64,000 nt of DNA from Hypericum androsaemum (taxonomy: Eukaryota; Streptophyta; Magnoliopsida; Malpighiales; Hypericaceae). The first letter of the stretch is position 1, and each line of letters opens with the position of its first letter. Below, piece after piece: positions 9,712-20,647 of the stretch. The position numbers and the translations under genes are program-made. The stretch is from positions 11,214,707 through 11,278,706 of the forward strand of contig OZ023182.1 of the NCBI GenBank assembly GCA_963995505.1. The letters are read 5' to 3'. The notes beneath the pieces are model-generated. The model was given only the letters and a program-made list of their open reading frames with translations. It was not told the DNA's origin and made no database searches.

Positions 9712-11248
9712 ATGGGAGATGAGAGGAGCACCAGCAGCAGCAGTGGGCCCTGACCAGCCCGGACATCCTCCGCCTAGTCTTCCAGAAGCTTACCCTCCCG
9801 GACCTCGCCCGCGCCGCCTGCGTCTGCCGCTGTTGGCGCCCCCTCGCGTCCGATGCGGATCTCATCCGGCGGTCCTTCCTCTCCCCCTGGAGGCTGAAGG
9901 AGGTCGTCGGGGAGCCCATCTCGGGGACAAGCTTCTGGAGGGATAACGGTATTTGGAAGTTCGCCATCTCCCATAGAATCTCTCGCGGGGACACCATCGC
10001 TGGCCTCGCCGTTAAGTATTCCGTCCAGGTTTTCCCCCTTAAAATTTTGATCTTTGTTCGTTCGTTCGTTCGTTCTTATGACTCCGTTAAGTATTCCGTC
10101 CAGGTAATGTAAAAACTGCTTCATTATGGTTGGTTTTTCCGCCTACAAACTGTGGCACGTCAAACGGAGGTTAGGTATAGGAGCTTAACGAATTGTGCCA
10201 GTTTAATTATTGTTGCTAGTGAGAAGATTGGTGGTGGAAATTGGAGATTCGTTTTTTTTTTATTTCTAGGAAGAGACGGTTAAGCTTGGTGGATGCACGC
10301 GGGCAGTCCTCCCGTTCCCTTGCCTCAACGACTCGCCGGCACAATTCTTGCGGTGGGCCAGGTTGTGGAGGAACTTTGTGTGGTAGAACTCCATGGATAG
10401 AGTTGGAACTCGGACCCAAGCCACGATCTTTGATGTGTTTGTGTTGGCTTCTGCCAGCTTGAATTTCGGGACCCATCGCTGAACCGTCACGTAGTGGTCA
10501 GCAATCATCCATGGGCCATTCGTTAGAATGTTGTTATACTCCTCGTCCGAACAATCATATGGAAATCAGGGGGCATATTCCACAATTCTAAATTGGCTAG
10601 ATTTACCATTAAGCTAATCGATGATGATGATCCCAGGCCGAATTTGATTTGCTTGTTGGTCTTGTCCTCTTATGTTATTATGCCTAGTTGTTGACCCATC
10701 TCCAACGATGATGTTCAGATAGAGACATTTCATTCCTTGGTGCATCAGATGCGTTTTTTGGTTTTGTGATTTCGTCTTGTGGGGATATGAATGGTGTTTT
10801 TGGCTTTTGTTGCCAAGGATCTTGGATTGGATTGAAATGTGCTTGTGACATTCTGGACCTGTTGTTTTCTTGTGTGTAGGTCGTGGGCATAAAGCGGCTA
10901 AATAACATGATGAGTGACCATGGTATATATTCAAGAGACAGGCTTCTAATCCCCGTTAGCAATACCGATGCACTGGTTAATCGTGTATGTTACATAGAGA
11001 TGGATACCCATGCGAAAAGGGAAGTGGCTGTGCTATACCTGGAAGGTGAGCCTGATCCAACTCTGCTGAATGGCCTTACTGCTGCTGTTCAAGGCAAGAG
11101 AAGGGTTCTCGATTCTCTGAAAAGGAGCATGCAAGTTGATGATGGAACTGCCCAGTATTACCTGGCCATCTCAAATGGTGATCCCCGGACTGCACTCTCA
11201 GAATTCTCTTCCGATGTTGCATGGGAGAGACAAGCAGGATTTGGATAG
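9712..11248 (+). CDS. F-box and LysM domain protein (At1g55000-like); exons 9712-10028 and 10880-11248, apparent frameshift in exon 1
   Basis: Exon 1 encodes an F-box (SPDILRLVFQKLTLPDLARA, then CVCRCWRPLASD) and the start of a LysM domain (SHRISRGDTIAGLAVKYSVQ). Exon 2 continues it (IKRLNNMMSDHGIYSRDRLL) and the family C-terminus (CYIEMDTHAKREVAVLYLEG, then NGDPRTALSEFSSD), ending in TAG. Splicing joins codon boundaries (SVQ|VVGIKRL) with GT donor and TGTAG acceptor. About 220 residues are expected, as in the Arabidopsis protein. The F-box suggests an SCF ubiquitin-ligase adaptor; the role of the intracellular LysM is not settled. The ATG at 9712 reads MGDERSTSSSSGP then stop, while the F-box frame has a TGA upstream and no ATG. 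A one-base change near the CAG run (9730-9743) must be assumed, either an assembly error or a real lesion. Confidence 0.85.
10011..10105 (+). repeat. Duplicated exon-end/splice-donor segment
   Basis: The 20 bp GTTAAGTATTCCGTCCAGGT, which contain the last codons of exon 1 and the GT donor, occur at 10011-10030 and again at 10086-10105. Between them is a GTTC microsatellite (about 10055-10076). The second copy could serve as an alternative donor adding 75 in-phase bases, but these contain stop codons in the reading frame (for example TAA at 10038-10040), so it would truncate the protein. Confidence 0.8.
10245..10570 (-). pseudogene. LINE ORF1 (DUF4283-like) fragment in the F-box gene intron
   Basis: Inside the 851-bp intron (10029-10879), minus-strand frames read DEEYNNILTNGPWMIADHYV, then TVQRWVPKFKLAEANTNTSK and VWVRVPTLSMEFYHTKFL. 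This is the pattern of the DUF4283 region encoded by plant LINE ORF1. A frameshift near 10340 moves the continuation (ARV and LNRLFLEIK) to another frame. It is a short dead piece with no RT nearby. Confidence 0.7.
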
Positions 11249-11712
11249 TTTGGTTGTGCAGATATTACTGAATGCGGGATGCTTATCCGCATTCAAAACC
11301 ATGAGGGATCTGGCTTTGGAGCTTCGATTTCGAGTTGTGGCCAATGGTGCTAAAGCGGAGGCCTGAAGTTATGTCTGTAAATGGTGATGCGTAAGTAAAT
11401 GGTGAATGTAGACAAATAATTTTTTAGTATCTACATATTTATTGATCAAAATTTTAATTTTAATATTTAAAAATATATATATATAACTCTCATATATAAT
11501 AACCTCTCTAAACATATTTCTCTCCCTAAAGGTGGAGATTTTCTCTCATCTTTTCACCTCTCACTGTTCACTCTTCTTCGACCACCTCTTGCTTTCTTCT
11601 CTGGTCTCATTAATATTACCTTCCACCTTCATTAACCCGCAATCAATACTCCACCCAACCACATATCACGAAGTTTATTAACCTATAGCTGCATCTTTAT
11701 CATCAAATGTCA
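11249..11712. other. 3' untranslated region of the F-box gene, then AT-rich intergenic DNA
   Basis: The first ~120 bp are GC-balanced and probably 3' UTR. From 11400 the sequence is AT-rich with TATATATATA and no coding signal. Confidence 0.4.
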
Positions 11713-11912
11713 NNNNNNNNNNNNNNNNNNNNNNNNNNNNNNNNNNNNNNNNNNNNNNNNNNNNNNNNNNNNNNNNNNNNNNNNNNNNNNNNNNNNNNNN
11801 NNNNNNNNNNNNNNNNNNNNNNNNNNNNNNNNNNNNNNNNNNNNNNNNNNNNNNNNNNNNNNNNNNNNNNNNNNNNNNNNNNNNNNNNNNNNNNNNNNNN
11901 NNNNNNNNNNNN
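11713..11912. other. Assembly gap (200 N)
   Basis: Exactly 200 undetermined bases, probably a fixed-length scaffold gap; the real distance and content are unknown. Confidence 0.99.
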
Positions 11913-12129
11913 AGTCGAATTCCAACGATGTTGAACATCTCGTGGAAAATGTTTTGGTCTCATGTTGTTTAATTTACAAAATTTTCCCCATTCTTTTCGT
12001 AATTTTGGGCGAGCCCATAATAAATTAAGTGATTGTTTAATTGGTACTAGTATAGTATTTAATACTTTAATTCTATCTTGGGTACAAAGCTTAATTATAT
12101 GACATGCACATCTAATATGAATTTTTTTT

Positions 12130-12946
12130 TTCCAAGAGATGGTTCACAAAGATTTTCTAAATCTCTAACCATAACATTATTAGAACTTGCATTATCTAGC
12201 GAAATTGAAACAAAAATTTGAACTAAATTATATTCTTGTAATATAATATGCAACATTTTAAAATAATTATTCGCACTATGACTATCATCAGAAACTCTAT
12301 ATGAAATTACTCTTTTTTGTATATTCCATTCATTATCAATCCAATGACATGTAACACCAAAGTATGAATGATTTTGCCAATGATCACTCTATATATCATA
12401 ACATAAAGAAACACGACCATCAAAATTAAAGAAGAAAATTTATAATTTCTCTTTACCTTCCTTGTATAAATTTTTTACATACCGTGTTAATGTACTTCGT
12501 GAAATCTTTTTTGCACTAGAATTTAAAACATTTTGACAATAAGTTATAAAATTAAGTTTTTTACCAAAACTAAAAGATAAATATTCCGTAGCAACTAATT
12601 TATCTAATTCTTTTATATTATTTCGATCGGTATAATGAAATAAGACATTAGGTGTAGTAGATAATTGAGTTTGAGATTTTTCCAAACCAAATTCGTGTGG
12701 ATGTCTAGTTTTCAAATGAGTAGTATAAGTACCATATCCATTTCTAGTTTTAAAAGGATATTCTTTATCACAATAATTACATGTAATTTAAAATATATAT
12801 TTTTCTCCGGTAGAAACTTTTGTGAAATGCTTAGTAAAAACTATTGAAGGTGATCTTGTTACCTTTTGTGGATTGTTGAATATTGAATCTATACTTTCCC
12901 GTTGAGCTACATCACAGACGTTTATCATTTCTTCTGGAATAGTCAT
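12130..12946 (-). pseudogene. hAT transposase, N-terminal part with BED zinc finger, broken
   Basis: On the minus strand the frame starts MTIPEEMINVCDVAQRESID and runs through a BED finger (CNYCDKEYPFKTRNGYGTY, then HLKTRHPHEF: C-x2-C and H-x4-H). It continues over a 91-codon open stretch and then a decayed catalytic-domain start ending VSISLDNASSNNVMVRDLEN. A TAA stands four codons before the first finger cysteine (KYIF-stop-ITCNYC), and a second stop follows DGRVSLCYDI. The match stops near 12130; the C-terminal dimerisation region is absent or beyond the gap. The type is plant Ac/Tam3-like hAT. Confidence 0.85.
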
Positions 12947-13600
12947 TTTTCCTTATCCTTATTTGCTCTACTTGATGACATAATTATATAGTAATATGAG
13001 TAATTATATGAGAAATATGACTAATATATATAATTAGTAAACTTGAGGGAGAATTTATATAGCTCAAATTTTTAATAAGAGAAGAAGAGAATTGAGATTG
13101 GAATGTGTAAAATTTGAAGAATAAGGGGTGGTATTTATAGAGTTTAGAAATAATTTTGAATTTATTAAAAAAAATTAAAGTACAAATAGTAAAAAAAGGT
13201 TACGTGGGGATTAAAACGGTAACAAAAAAACTGTAAGAAAAAAATGGTAATTTACCCCTGACGATGATGCAGGCACTGATGCAAGTGCTGACGTAAGCAA
13301 AAATACCCCCTTTTTAAAAACCTCTCCGCCCGCGCTTCGTCCCCCCTTTTTTTTGAATTTTTTTCACGAATTTGAATCAAATTCAATACAAATTCACTCG
13401 AATCAAATTCTCGAATCGAATTCAAATTGAATTCGCCGGTTTGATGAATTATAAAAATCTTGAACTATATTCAATTCTTATCATGACGAATTCGAATCGA
13501 ATTTTTGACGAATCAAATTATTGTCTAATCGAATCGAATTTTTAACGAATCAAATCAAATCGAATTACGAATTGAATTCAATTCATGGCCGGGTCTAACT
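12947..13600 (-). mobile_element. hAT 5' flank with AATTCGAATC-type subterminal repeats
   Basis: The sequence upstream of the transposase is AT-rich. From 13355 to 13590 it holds a dense cluster of short words (GAATCGAATTC, TCGAATCAAATT) in both orientations, like subterminal transposase-binding repeats of hAT elements. Near 13600 the minus strand reads TAGACCCGGCCATGAATTG, a plausible outer end. No matching right end or 8-bp duplication was found, so limits are uncertain. Confidence 0.5.
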
Positions 13601-14004
13601 ATCCCATACCCACCGATGGCTCTTTTTACCCACACCAAATATCCAAAAAACCAACTCTTTTAGCTCCGAGTTACCCCAATCCTGGTAGACCCCGGCCACT
13701 TTAGTTCAAACCCAACTAGAAGATTCTGAATTCAGCAAGGATTACATAAAAAGTGTTCGCATAGAGGGAATTAAATTTGGGCCATCATATGTGATTAAAA
13801 GAAATATCCTACCAATCCAACGGTCAAAATTTAATGAAGGCAAACTGATATTTGACACAATACTTTCAACCCTAAAAATAAACCTAGCAGCTAACAACGA
13901 TGTTAACAGCAAAGAAAAAAAGGCAGCCACCAACGACGAGACCAAGCCACAAGCAAACAACCCCGACCCGTCACTCTCTTCCATCAACATCAACAACCCT
14001 CACT

Positions 14005-14225
14005 AGGGACGGAGCCAGAAAATTTGGGGAGTGGAGGCAATATAATTTTTTGGGCCCGACTAGCATATGATAAGTTCGTAATAGACTATTCTGGTTTTAA
14101 TTTTTAGATTGATTAATTTTTTAGTAGGATCAAATTCTAATTTTAGTGGAGACATATATTAAAAAATATACCTAGTTATCAAACATAAAAAAATTAAGTA
14201 GGGGCAACTCCCCTTGACCTCCCTT
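14005..14225. mobile_element. MITE-like insertion with AGGGACGGAGCC end
   Basis: The left end AGGGACGGAGCCAGAAAATT and the right end, read inwards, AGGGGCGAAGGGAGGTCAA resemble the short inverted ends of plant hAT-type MITEs. The right flank is a short GACCCT tandem run. A clean 8-bp duplication is not visible. Confidence 0.5.
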
Positions 14226-14780
14226 CGCCCCTGACCCTGACCCTGACCCGTCCTCCTCCGTCTCTATCACCGCCATTATCTACGACGGGTTCTTGCTCTT
14301 GGTTTTGGACGTGGCCAAGAAGTTGGAGAAGCTCAGGCTATATTCTTCTCCCAATCTAGGTTTCCGATTTATTGTATCACGTGACTAAAGATAGGTATGA
14401 GGCATATCCTGGAGTACTTTGTCGGGGAGTAAAGGGATCAAGTAGATGCTGTTTGCAGTGGCGCGAAGGATGTGTCCGGCGTATGGTCTTGCCATGCTCC
14501 ACTTGGAGTACTTCGTGGCCACTTGGAGTACTTCGTAGCACACTGCAGGAGAATGCAAGAGGTACGATGATGAAAATCAAGAAATGGGCTTTGAAGATGC
14601 TAAGGTGGAGCAGAAGGTGGACGACATTTTCATGTAGTTATTTTTCTATTTTATGAAATATTTATGTACACGTTACTTCTTCTCATTTTGGGATGGCTTG
14701 AAAATAATAATAAAGGTTTTTTTTTTTGGGTTTCATGTAATTTTCTTTATTCTTAGTAAGTTGCTTTCTTTAGGCCTTCG
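14226..14780. other. Unassigned segment within element I
   Basis: It contains a 94-codon plus-strand frame (14372-14656) with no recognisable domain and a 20-bp direct duplication of CCACTTGGAGTACTTCGT around 14499-14538. It may be captured host sequence, but I cannot identify it. Confidence 0.3.
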
Positions 14781-14816
14781 TTTTTGTTGACTAATATTGG
14801 TTTAACATTTGTACCA

Positions 14817-15309
14817 ATATCATTACACAGGCAAACCAATATCACTTCACGTGCGAACCAATATCACCACACGTGCAAACCAATATCACTTCACGTGCGA
14901 ACCAATATCACTACACGTGCAAACCAATATCACTTCACGTGCAAACCAATATCACCACACGTGCAAACCAATATCACTACACAGGCAAACCAATATCACA
15001 TCACGTGCCAACCAATATCACCACACGTGCAAACCAATATCCGTTCACGTCCAAACCAATATCAATACACGTGCAAACCAATATCACTACACAGGAAAAC
15101 CAATATCACTTCACAGGAAAACCAATATCACTTCACATGCAAACCAATATCACTTCACGTGCAAACCAATATCACTACACCTGCAAACCGATATTGACTT
15201 CACATGCAAACCGATATCACTACACATGCCAACCCATATCACGGCCACATGCAAACCAATATCACTACACAAGTAAACCAATATCACTACACATGCAAAC
15301 CAATATTAA
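14817..15309. repeat. 22-bp minisatellite array 1 (about 22 units, G-box rich)
   Basis: Each unit is AACCAATATCAC followed by about ten bases such as TTCACGTGCA or TACACAGGCA. Ten units contain the palindrome CACGTG, and nearly every unit contains CCAAT. Because 22 is not a multiple of 3 and the unit has no stop in any phase, all three plus frames stay open, producing spurious ORFs with a 22-residue period. Confidence 0.95.
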
Positions 15310-15949
15310 TCTAAATAATTGAACTCAGAGATTTGAACATTGTTGGATTTAACATTGTTGCGTTTCAAAAATTTGAACTCAAGACATCTTATTAAACTAG
15401 ATAACATTTTCACCTATTAATCTAAATAATTATCGGTGAAAACTAGATAAACAATGTCTCTTCGCTTATATGATTTCAAGATAAAATTTAATTATCAAGT
15501 TTTGAAAGCTTCATGCGTGAATTAATTTGGATATAGGGATAAGATTTTTTTTCCTATGTTGTTCATTTGATTGACCCATTTAACTTTCCCACGTATCTAA
15601 GGAAAAAACTATACGATTTTACTATTAAATTAAGTTTCCTATTAAATTAAGCATCTTGATACGATTTTCCATAAAGGAAAGGTTAATGGGGGCCGGATTT
15701 TTCTAAGGAAAAAACTAAACGGTTTTTCTATTAAATTAAGTTTTCCTATTAAATTGAGCATCAAGGTTTGCAAAAAGGGAGACGAAAGGGTTAATGGGGG
15801 CCGGATTTTTTGAAATGAGAATTGGGAGACGAAAGGGTTAATGGGGCTTTATTTTTTTAATCTTTTCTTAAACATATTAACCCTATTTTATAGATTGGTT
15901 AGATTAATAATACTTTTTTACTATTGCCCCTGTTATTACTCCTTTTGAT
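15310..15949. other. AT-rich remainder of element I
   Basis: There is no coding signal. Short direct repeats are present: a TTTTTCTATTAAATTAAG type twice, and AAGGGTTAATGGGG three times near 15680, 15787 and 15834. Confidence 0.4.
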
Positions 15950-16239
15950 CCATTTCAGTGGGGACAACTCTTGTCCTCATTTAATCTGACCCCCAACTAG
16001 AATGGTTTTTGGATTCAGTAGGGACTACATAGAAGTTGTCCATACGGAGGGGACGGAATTAGGACCGTTCGATTTGATAAATTTAATTCTTCCCCGATCT
16101 AATGGTCCAAAATAATTGAGGGCATTATAGGCTTTTAACCCACAAAATTTAACCCCTAAATCCCAAACCAGGGTTAACACCTACCCACCCTAACATGTAG
16201 CCCACGAAGTCCAACATTTGTAGCCCTCTTCCTCTTCGA

Positions 16240-17340
16240 GAATTGTTTTAAAAAAATCCATTTGAATCATATTCTCTCTATTGGTGATATTGTCTCGTCT
16301 CTCTCACTTTCTCCTTCTTAATTTGTGTTGATGCAATAAGCTAATTGAAGCATGAAATTTTTTTAATTACTCGAAAGTTTCTTAAAAAATTGGAGAGGGA
16401 AGAGGCGAAGAAGAGGATCGTGTGGTCACCATTTGCATCATCGGTTTGTTTTTTTTGTTGGTTTAGGTGGTGGCGTGAGGTTTGACGCATCGTAGTATGA
16501 GTTCTTCGGGAAGTAAGGAGTGGATGAAGTGGAGCTCGGCAGTTTCGAGGAGGAAGAAGTGAATAGGCGTCGTGCCTCTAACAGAGGAGACGATGCCACC
16601 ATTCTCCTTGATTTACTTCGTAGCCGGAGTGGTACTTGTCGAAGAGCAAACAGTGGTGGTGTCCTCTAGCGTTAGCACGACCTCTAGGATGCTTCATGTG
16701 CTTCCCGATACAGCCGTAATCTGGCATTACCACAGCCTCCAGGATGCTTCATGTGCTTCTCGATATAGCTTGTAGTAGTTTAGCGGGTCCGGCGATGGGG
16801 TTGCCTTGGCAGTAGTTGGAGAACGCAGGCCAAAACCCAGGAGCTGCAAACCTTCTTCTCCTCTTGAGTTGCATCTATTGTCAGAAAAGGAGCTCGCATC
16901 AGACCAGATCTTCCACTTGCGAAGTACCAGATCCCTGTCAACACACATCTTTTCCAGCTGGTGTCTGTCAAATTTTGGGGGTTCATGTTTCATCTTTGTA
17001 CCCATAATTTTGGGTTTTGTTTTGCTTTTGTATCCACTTGGTCTTTGATTTTGTTTTGATGTTACTGCCTCTGCAACTTTCATGGCTGTACCTGTACTCT
17101 TTGATGTTATTTAATAAAGTTTATTATACCAGTTATTCGATTGATTGAATTGAATTTTGATTGAATTGGGTTTTTCGTTTAAATGATTTTAGTTCTATTA
17201 TGTTTTGTTTGATTAATTTTAGTTTTGTGAAGTGGCTCATTGGCAGAAATGGAGAAGGTTTGAGGTTGGAGATGAAACCTGAGGACGTAATGCCCTAGAC
17301 ATATTTATATTTACATGATACCATAAGATTATCATATCCA
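16240..17340. other. Unique interior of element II, possible captured sequence
   Basis: A 118-codon minus frame (16727-17083) and shorter plus frames overlap; none shows a known motif. A 34-bp segment containing GGATGCTTCATGTGCTTC is tandemly duplicated at about 16686 and 16738. It is GC-richer than its surroundings, which fits captured gene sequence, but the source is not recognisable. Confidence 0.3.
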
Positions 17341-17344
17341 TATG

Positions 17345-17885
17345 CTGATGATAACATATGCAAACCAATATTACTACATATGCAAACCAATATCAGTTCA
17401 CATGCAAACCAGTATCACATCCGATGGAAACTAATATCAATTCACAGGCAAACCAATATCACAACACATGCAAACAAATATCAATTCACGGGCAAACCAA
17501 TATCGTTGCACATGCAAACCAATATCACTACACATGCAATTCAGTATCACATCAGATGCAAACAAATATCACTACACATACAAACCAATATGTCTACACA
17601 TGCAAACCAATATCACTACACATGTAAACCAATATCCATTTGCATACAAACCAATATTAGTTCACAGGCAAACCAATATCAATTCATAGCCAAACCAATA
17701 TCGCTACACATGCAAACCAATATCCCTACACATGCAAACTAATATCAATTCATAGGCAAATCAATATCCTGACATATGCAAACCAATATCCTAACACATG
17801 CAACCAATATCACTAGACATGCACACCAATATCATTGCACATGCAAACCAGTATCAACTGAGAGGCAAACCAATATCACTAACCA
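17345..17885. repeat. 22-bp minisatellite array 2
   Basis: It has about 24 units of the same AACCAATATCAC core as array 1. Here the second half mostly reads TACACATGCA, so CACATG replaces CACGTG. All three plus frames are again open without being genes. Confidence 0.95.
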
Positions 17886-18225
17886 GACGAACCAAAGTCA
17901 ATACAAACTAAAAAAATCTACAAATAACTTGAAACCATAAATAATTTCATCTTAATACAAATATCACGTCATTTACAGAACAATGTGACCATAAATAGAA
18001 CATAAACACGTCTAATACAAGCCAATTTCTAATAGAAAATGTGCCTACAATGTAAGTAAAAATACAAGGCATAATTGCTATCCCCTAGGCGACTTCCTTG
18101 ATCTTGTATAAACTTTTTTTCTTCTTCCTTAATGCCACTTCAACCCTCGGGTCAATACATATGGTAGTAGAAAATTATCTGGCTGTGCAATCAAATCAAG
18201 ACAAATACTTTTATTAGATTAAAAA
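17886..18225. other. Spacer between arrays 2 and 3
   Basis: This is AT-rich sequence with no gene or repeat that I can assign. Confidence 0.4.
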
Positions 18226-18890
18226 TACAAACTAATATCAATACAGATGCAAACTAATAACTGTCCAAATGCAAACCAATAATTGTCCAATTGCAAACTA
18301 ATATCAATTCAAAGGCAAACCAATATCAATACAGATGGAAACCAATAACTGTCCAAATGCAAACCAATAACTGTCCAAATGTAAACCAATATCAATTCAA
18401 TGGCAAACTAATATCAATACAGATGTAAACCAATAACTCTCCAATTTCAAACCAATATCAATTCAAAAGCAAAACAATATCACTTCACATCAAAACCAAT
18501 ATCACTTCAAATGAAAACCAATATCAGTTCCAACAAAAACCAATATCAATTCCAATGAAAACCAATATCAATTCTAACGAAAATCAATACTAATTCAAAG
18601 GTAAACTAATATCAATACAGATGGAAACCAATAACTGTCCAAATGCAAACCAATAACTGTCCAAATATAAACCAATATCAATTCAATGGCAAACCAATAT
18701 CAATACAGACGTAAACCAATACCAATTCAAAAGCAAATCAATATCACTTCACATCAAAACTAATATCACCTCAAATAAAAACTAATATAAGTTCCAACGA
18801 AAACTAATTTCAGTTCCAATAAAAACAAGTATCAATTCCAATAATAACACATATCAGTTCCAATGAAAATCAATATCAATTCCAATGCTT
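18226..18890. repeat. Degenerate minisatellite array 3
   Basis: It is built of ~22-bp units related to arrays 1 and 2 but more diverged: AACCAATATCAATTCAAAGG, ACCAATAACTGTCCAAATGC and AACCAATATCAGTTCCAA forms. Some unit types recur as a block (ATCAATACAGATG, then CCAATAACTGTCC), suggesting higher-order duplication. Confidence 0.85.
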
Positions 18891-19549
18891 TATCAATAAG
18901 ATGCATACAAATAAAAGATGTTTACCGATCTCTAACTCACCTCATTCTCTCCTCTTCTCTTCCTAGTAAACTTCTTCTCCCCAACACGATTTTCCTCCAT
19001 TTTTTTCCTGGCCCTCCTCCTCATCCTCATATACGTCTTCCTCGTCAAGATCGTACCACAAAAGCAACCGCCTTCAATCATTCACACCAAAAAACCAACC
19101 CCCTTTAACACTAATAATCAAGGGCTCGCTAGCAATAAAGAGAAAGGGAAGGGGAAACTGACAAACTTACCGAGGTTTCAGATTTGGAGTCAAAAGGGGA
19201 TATGCCTAGCGGTTGACGGGTCAGCTTTGGAGTCCAAAATCTATTGGGTTGGCTAAGTTTCTTCGATGTCTTCAATGTTAGCCTTTTCAAGGTGCCGTCG
19301 ATGGCTTCTTCTTGGAGGAGAGAATGAGATTCAAATAAATTTTCTTTTAACAATTATGGAAGAGGAAGAGGAAGAGGAAGAGGGCTACATATGTTGGACT
19401 TCATGGGCAACTTTGAATAGGAATGGAAAATAAAATATTTCAGTTGCGTTGGTTATTATTAACTAAACCCTAATTTGTAGTTTGGTTTGCTTAATTATAC
19501 TTTTCCACTATTGCCCCTGATTCTATTATTATTACCTAGATTGACAATC
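18891..19549. other. Right part of element II
   Basis: There is no recognised gene. A short purine-rich GGAAGAGGAAGAGGAAGAGG run lies near 19360-19385. Confidence 0.4.
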
Positions 19550-19605
19550 TCACTCCCTTTGATCCATTTCAGTGGGGACAATCCTTGTCCCCACTGAATC
19601 CGACC

Positions 19606-19810
19606 CCAACTAGAATCGAAAGTGGATTGAGTGGGGACAACATAAAAGTCGTCCCTACGGAGGGGATTTCATTTGGACCATCATATTTCATTAAAAATCG
19701 TGTCTAGAGATCTGACATTCATAAAAAATCGTGTCTATAATCAAAATCACTTGATCCATTTCAGTAGGGACATGTCTTATCCCTACTGAATTCAACCCCA
19801 CTAGAATCCC
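19606..19810 (+). mobile_element. Short (~200 bp) deletion copy of the hairpin-end family
   Basis: The left end GAGTGGGGACAACATAAAAG, then CCCTACGGAGGGGATTTC, is followed within 110 bp by the right end TTGATCCATTTCAGTAGGGA, a hairpin, and CCCCACTAG. There is no minisatellite inside. It shows that the two end modules define a unit. Confidence 0.5.
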
Positions 19811-20439
19811 ATATGGAAAACCCCTTTCCTCCTGCAACAGACACAACATCACCACGTGGCAGATACCTCTCTCTCCCCAAAATGTCCCTGACAACCCAAA
19901 CCTCTCAGAACCCACTAACACCAATCCCAATACCATTACAAACATAGCCACGTAACTCAGTCAAAATAAACACAAGATGACATTTATCCAAATCCATGTC
20001 TGAACACTTACCCCATTACAACCCACCAAACATAAATCCTTTTCCATATCGATTGAACCCTCAATGACCATAAAACATAGGACTCTCAAGGAAGGGAAAA
20101 AAAAACCTCTCAGGCAGGTGACTCATTTAACTCACCGGGGTTCAAACATCGCTTGACGGAAGAAGTTCCTCTGGTTAACTTCTGTAGAAAGGCCGAAAGA
20201 TCCTTTCAACGATAGAGGAAGATGTTGTCAACATCCCACCCATTGCAGGCTGCTAATTTGGAAAGCCTTGAGAAATCCTTTGAGGTTCATTATACCACCC
20301 AGGTTGAGGTAACTCATGGAACTCCAAATGCTATCACTACTCAGATGGCAAAAGATTTATCATCTGGGATTCAATGAGTTGCCTTATCCGTAAATATCGC
20401 TAACTTAGCCAGTCCATGACAGTTTAAGTGTTTGAGAGG
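19811..20439. other. Intergenic stretch before the LINE
   Basis: No gene is recognised. The last 300 bp may be the 5' part of the LINE (ORF1-ORF2 junction) but are too decayed to call. Confidence 0.3.
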
Positions 20440-20647
20440 CCAGATCAAATAACATAATCCTTTAATTGCATTTTTTATGGAAACAAAGCAAAAGGAAAAG
20501 CAAAATGATTTGGAATGAATTAGAAGGAACTGCAGGTTTTCAAAATATCTTTATGTTGATCTAGTGGTGGTCTGTAACATTGAGCTTAAGGTCATTAGTA
20601 GCTCAAAGAATTATTTAGACACTGTTGTTTCAAATTTTAAGAATACC

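Larger units (their letters stand above)
13690..16005 (+). mobile_element. Minisatellite-bearing element I with hairpin end module
   Basis: The left end (13690-13800) carries a decayed form of the family module (CCCAACTAGAA, TTCAGCAAGGATTACATAA, GGGCCATCATATGTGATTA). The right end at 15950-16005 carries TTGATCCATTTCAGTGGGGA, an imperfect hairpin, then CCCCCAACTAG. Inside are a MITE-like insertion (14005-14225), an unassigned part (14226-14780), the 22-bp array (14817-15309), and a part with repeated AGGGTTAATGGGG (15680-15850). No transposase is encoded. The class is unresolved; the hairpin followed by CTAG resembles a Helitron 3' end. Confidence 0.5.
16006..19600 (+). mobile_element. Minisatellite-bearing element II with hairpin end module
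   Basis: The left end at about 16006-16110 reads GGATTCAGTAGGGACTACAT, then GGAGGGGACGGAATTAGG. The right end at 19550-19605 reads TTGATCCATTTCAGTGGGGA, then a near-perfect hairpin (CAGTGGGGACAA, 3-bp loop, TTGTCCCCACTG), then CCCCAACTAG. A subterminal stretch near 16190-16235 is inverted at about 19365-19410 (AAGTCCAACAT.TGTAGCCCTC). Inside are two minisatellite arrays and a unique part with short ORFs on both strands (16572-17083) that I cannot identify. No transposase is present. Confidence 0.5.

Noticed and set aside
11678..11963. ORFs spanning the gap
   Set aside because: They consist almost entirely of N.
14817..15309. CRISPR-like regular repeats
   Set aside because: The repeat-plus-variable look is a tandem 22-bp minisatellite with no unique spacers, in a plant genome.
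14784..15322. Three overlapping ORFs with a 22-residue repeat (QTNITSRANQYHYTCKPISL)
   Set aside because: A 22-bp unit without stops in any phase opens all three frames at once; this is minisatellite, not protein. The ORFs at 17358-17742 are the same case.
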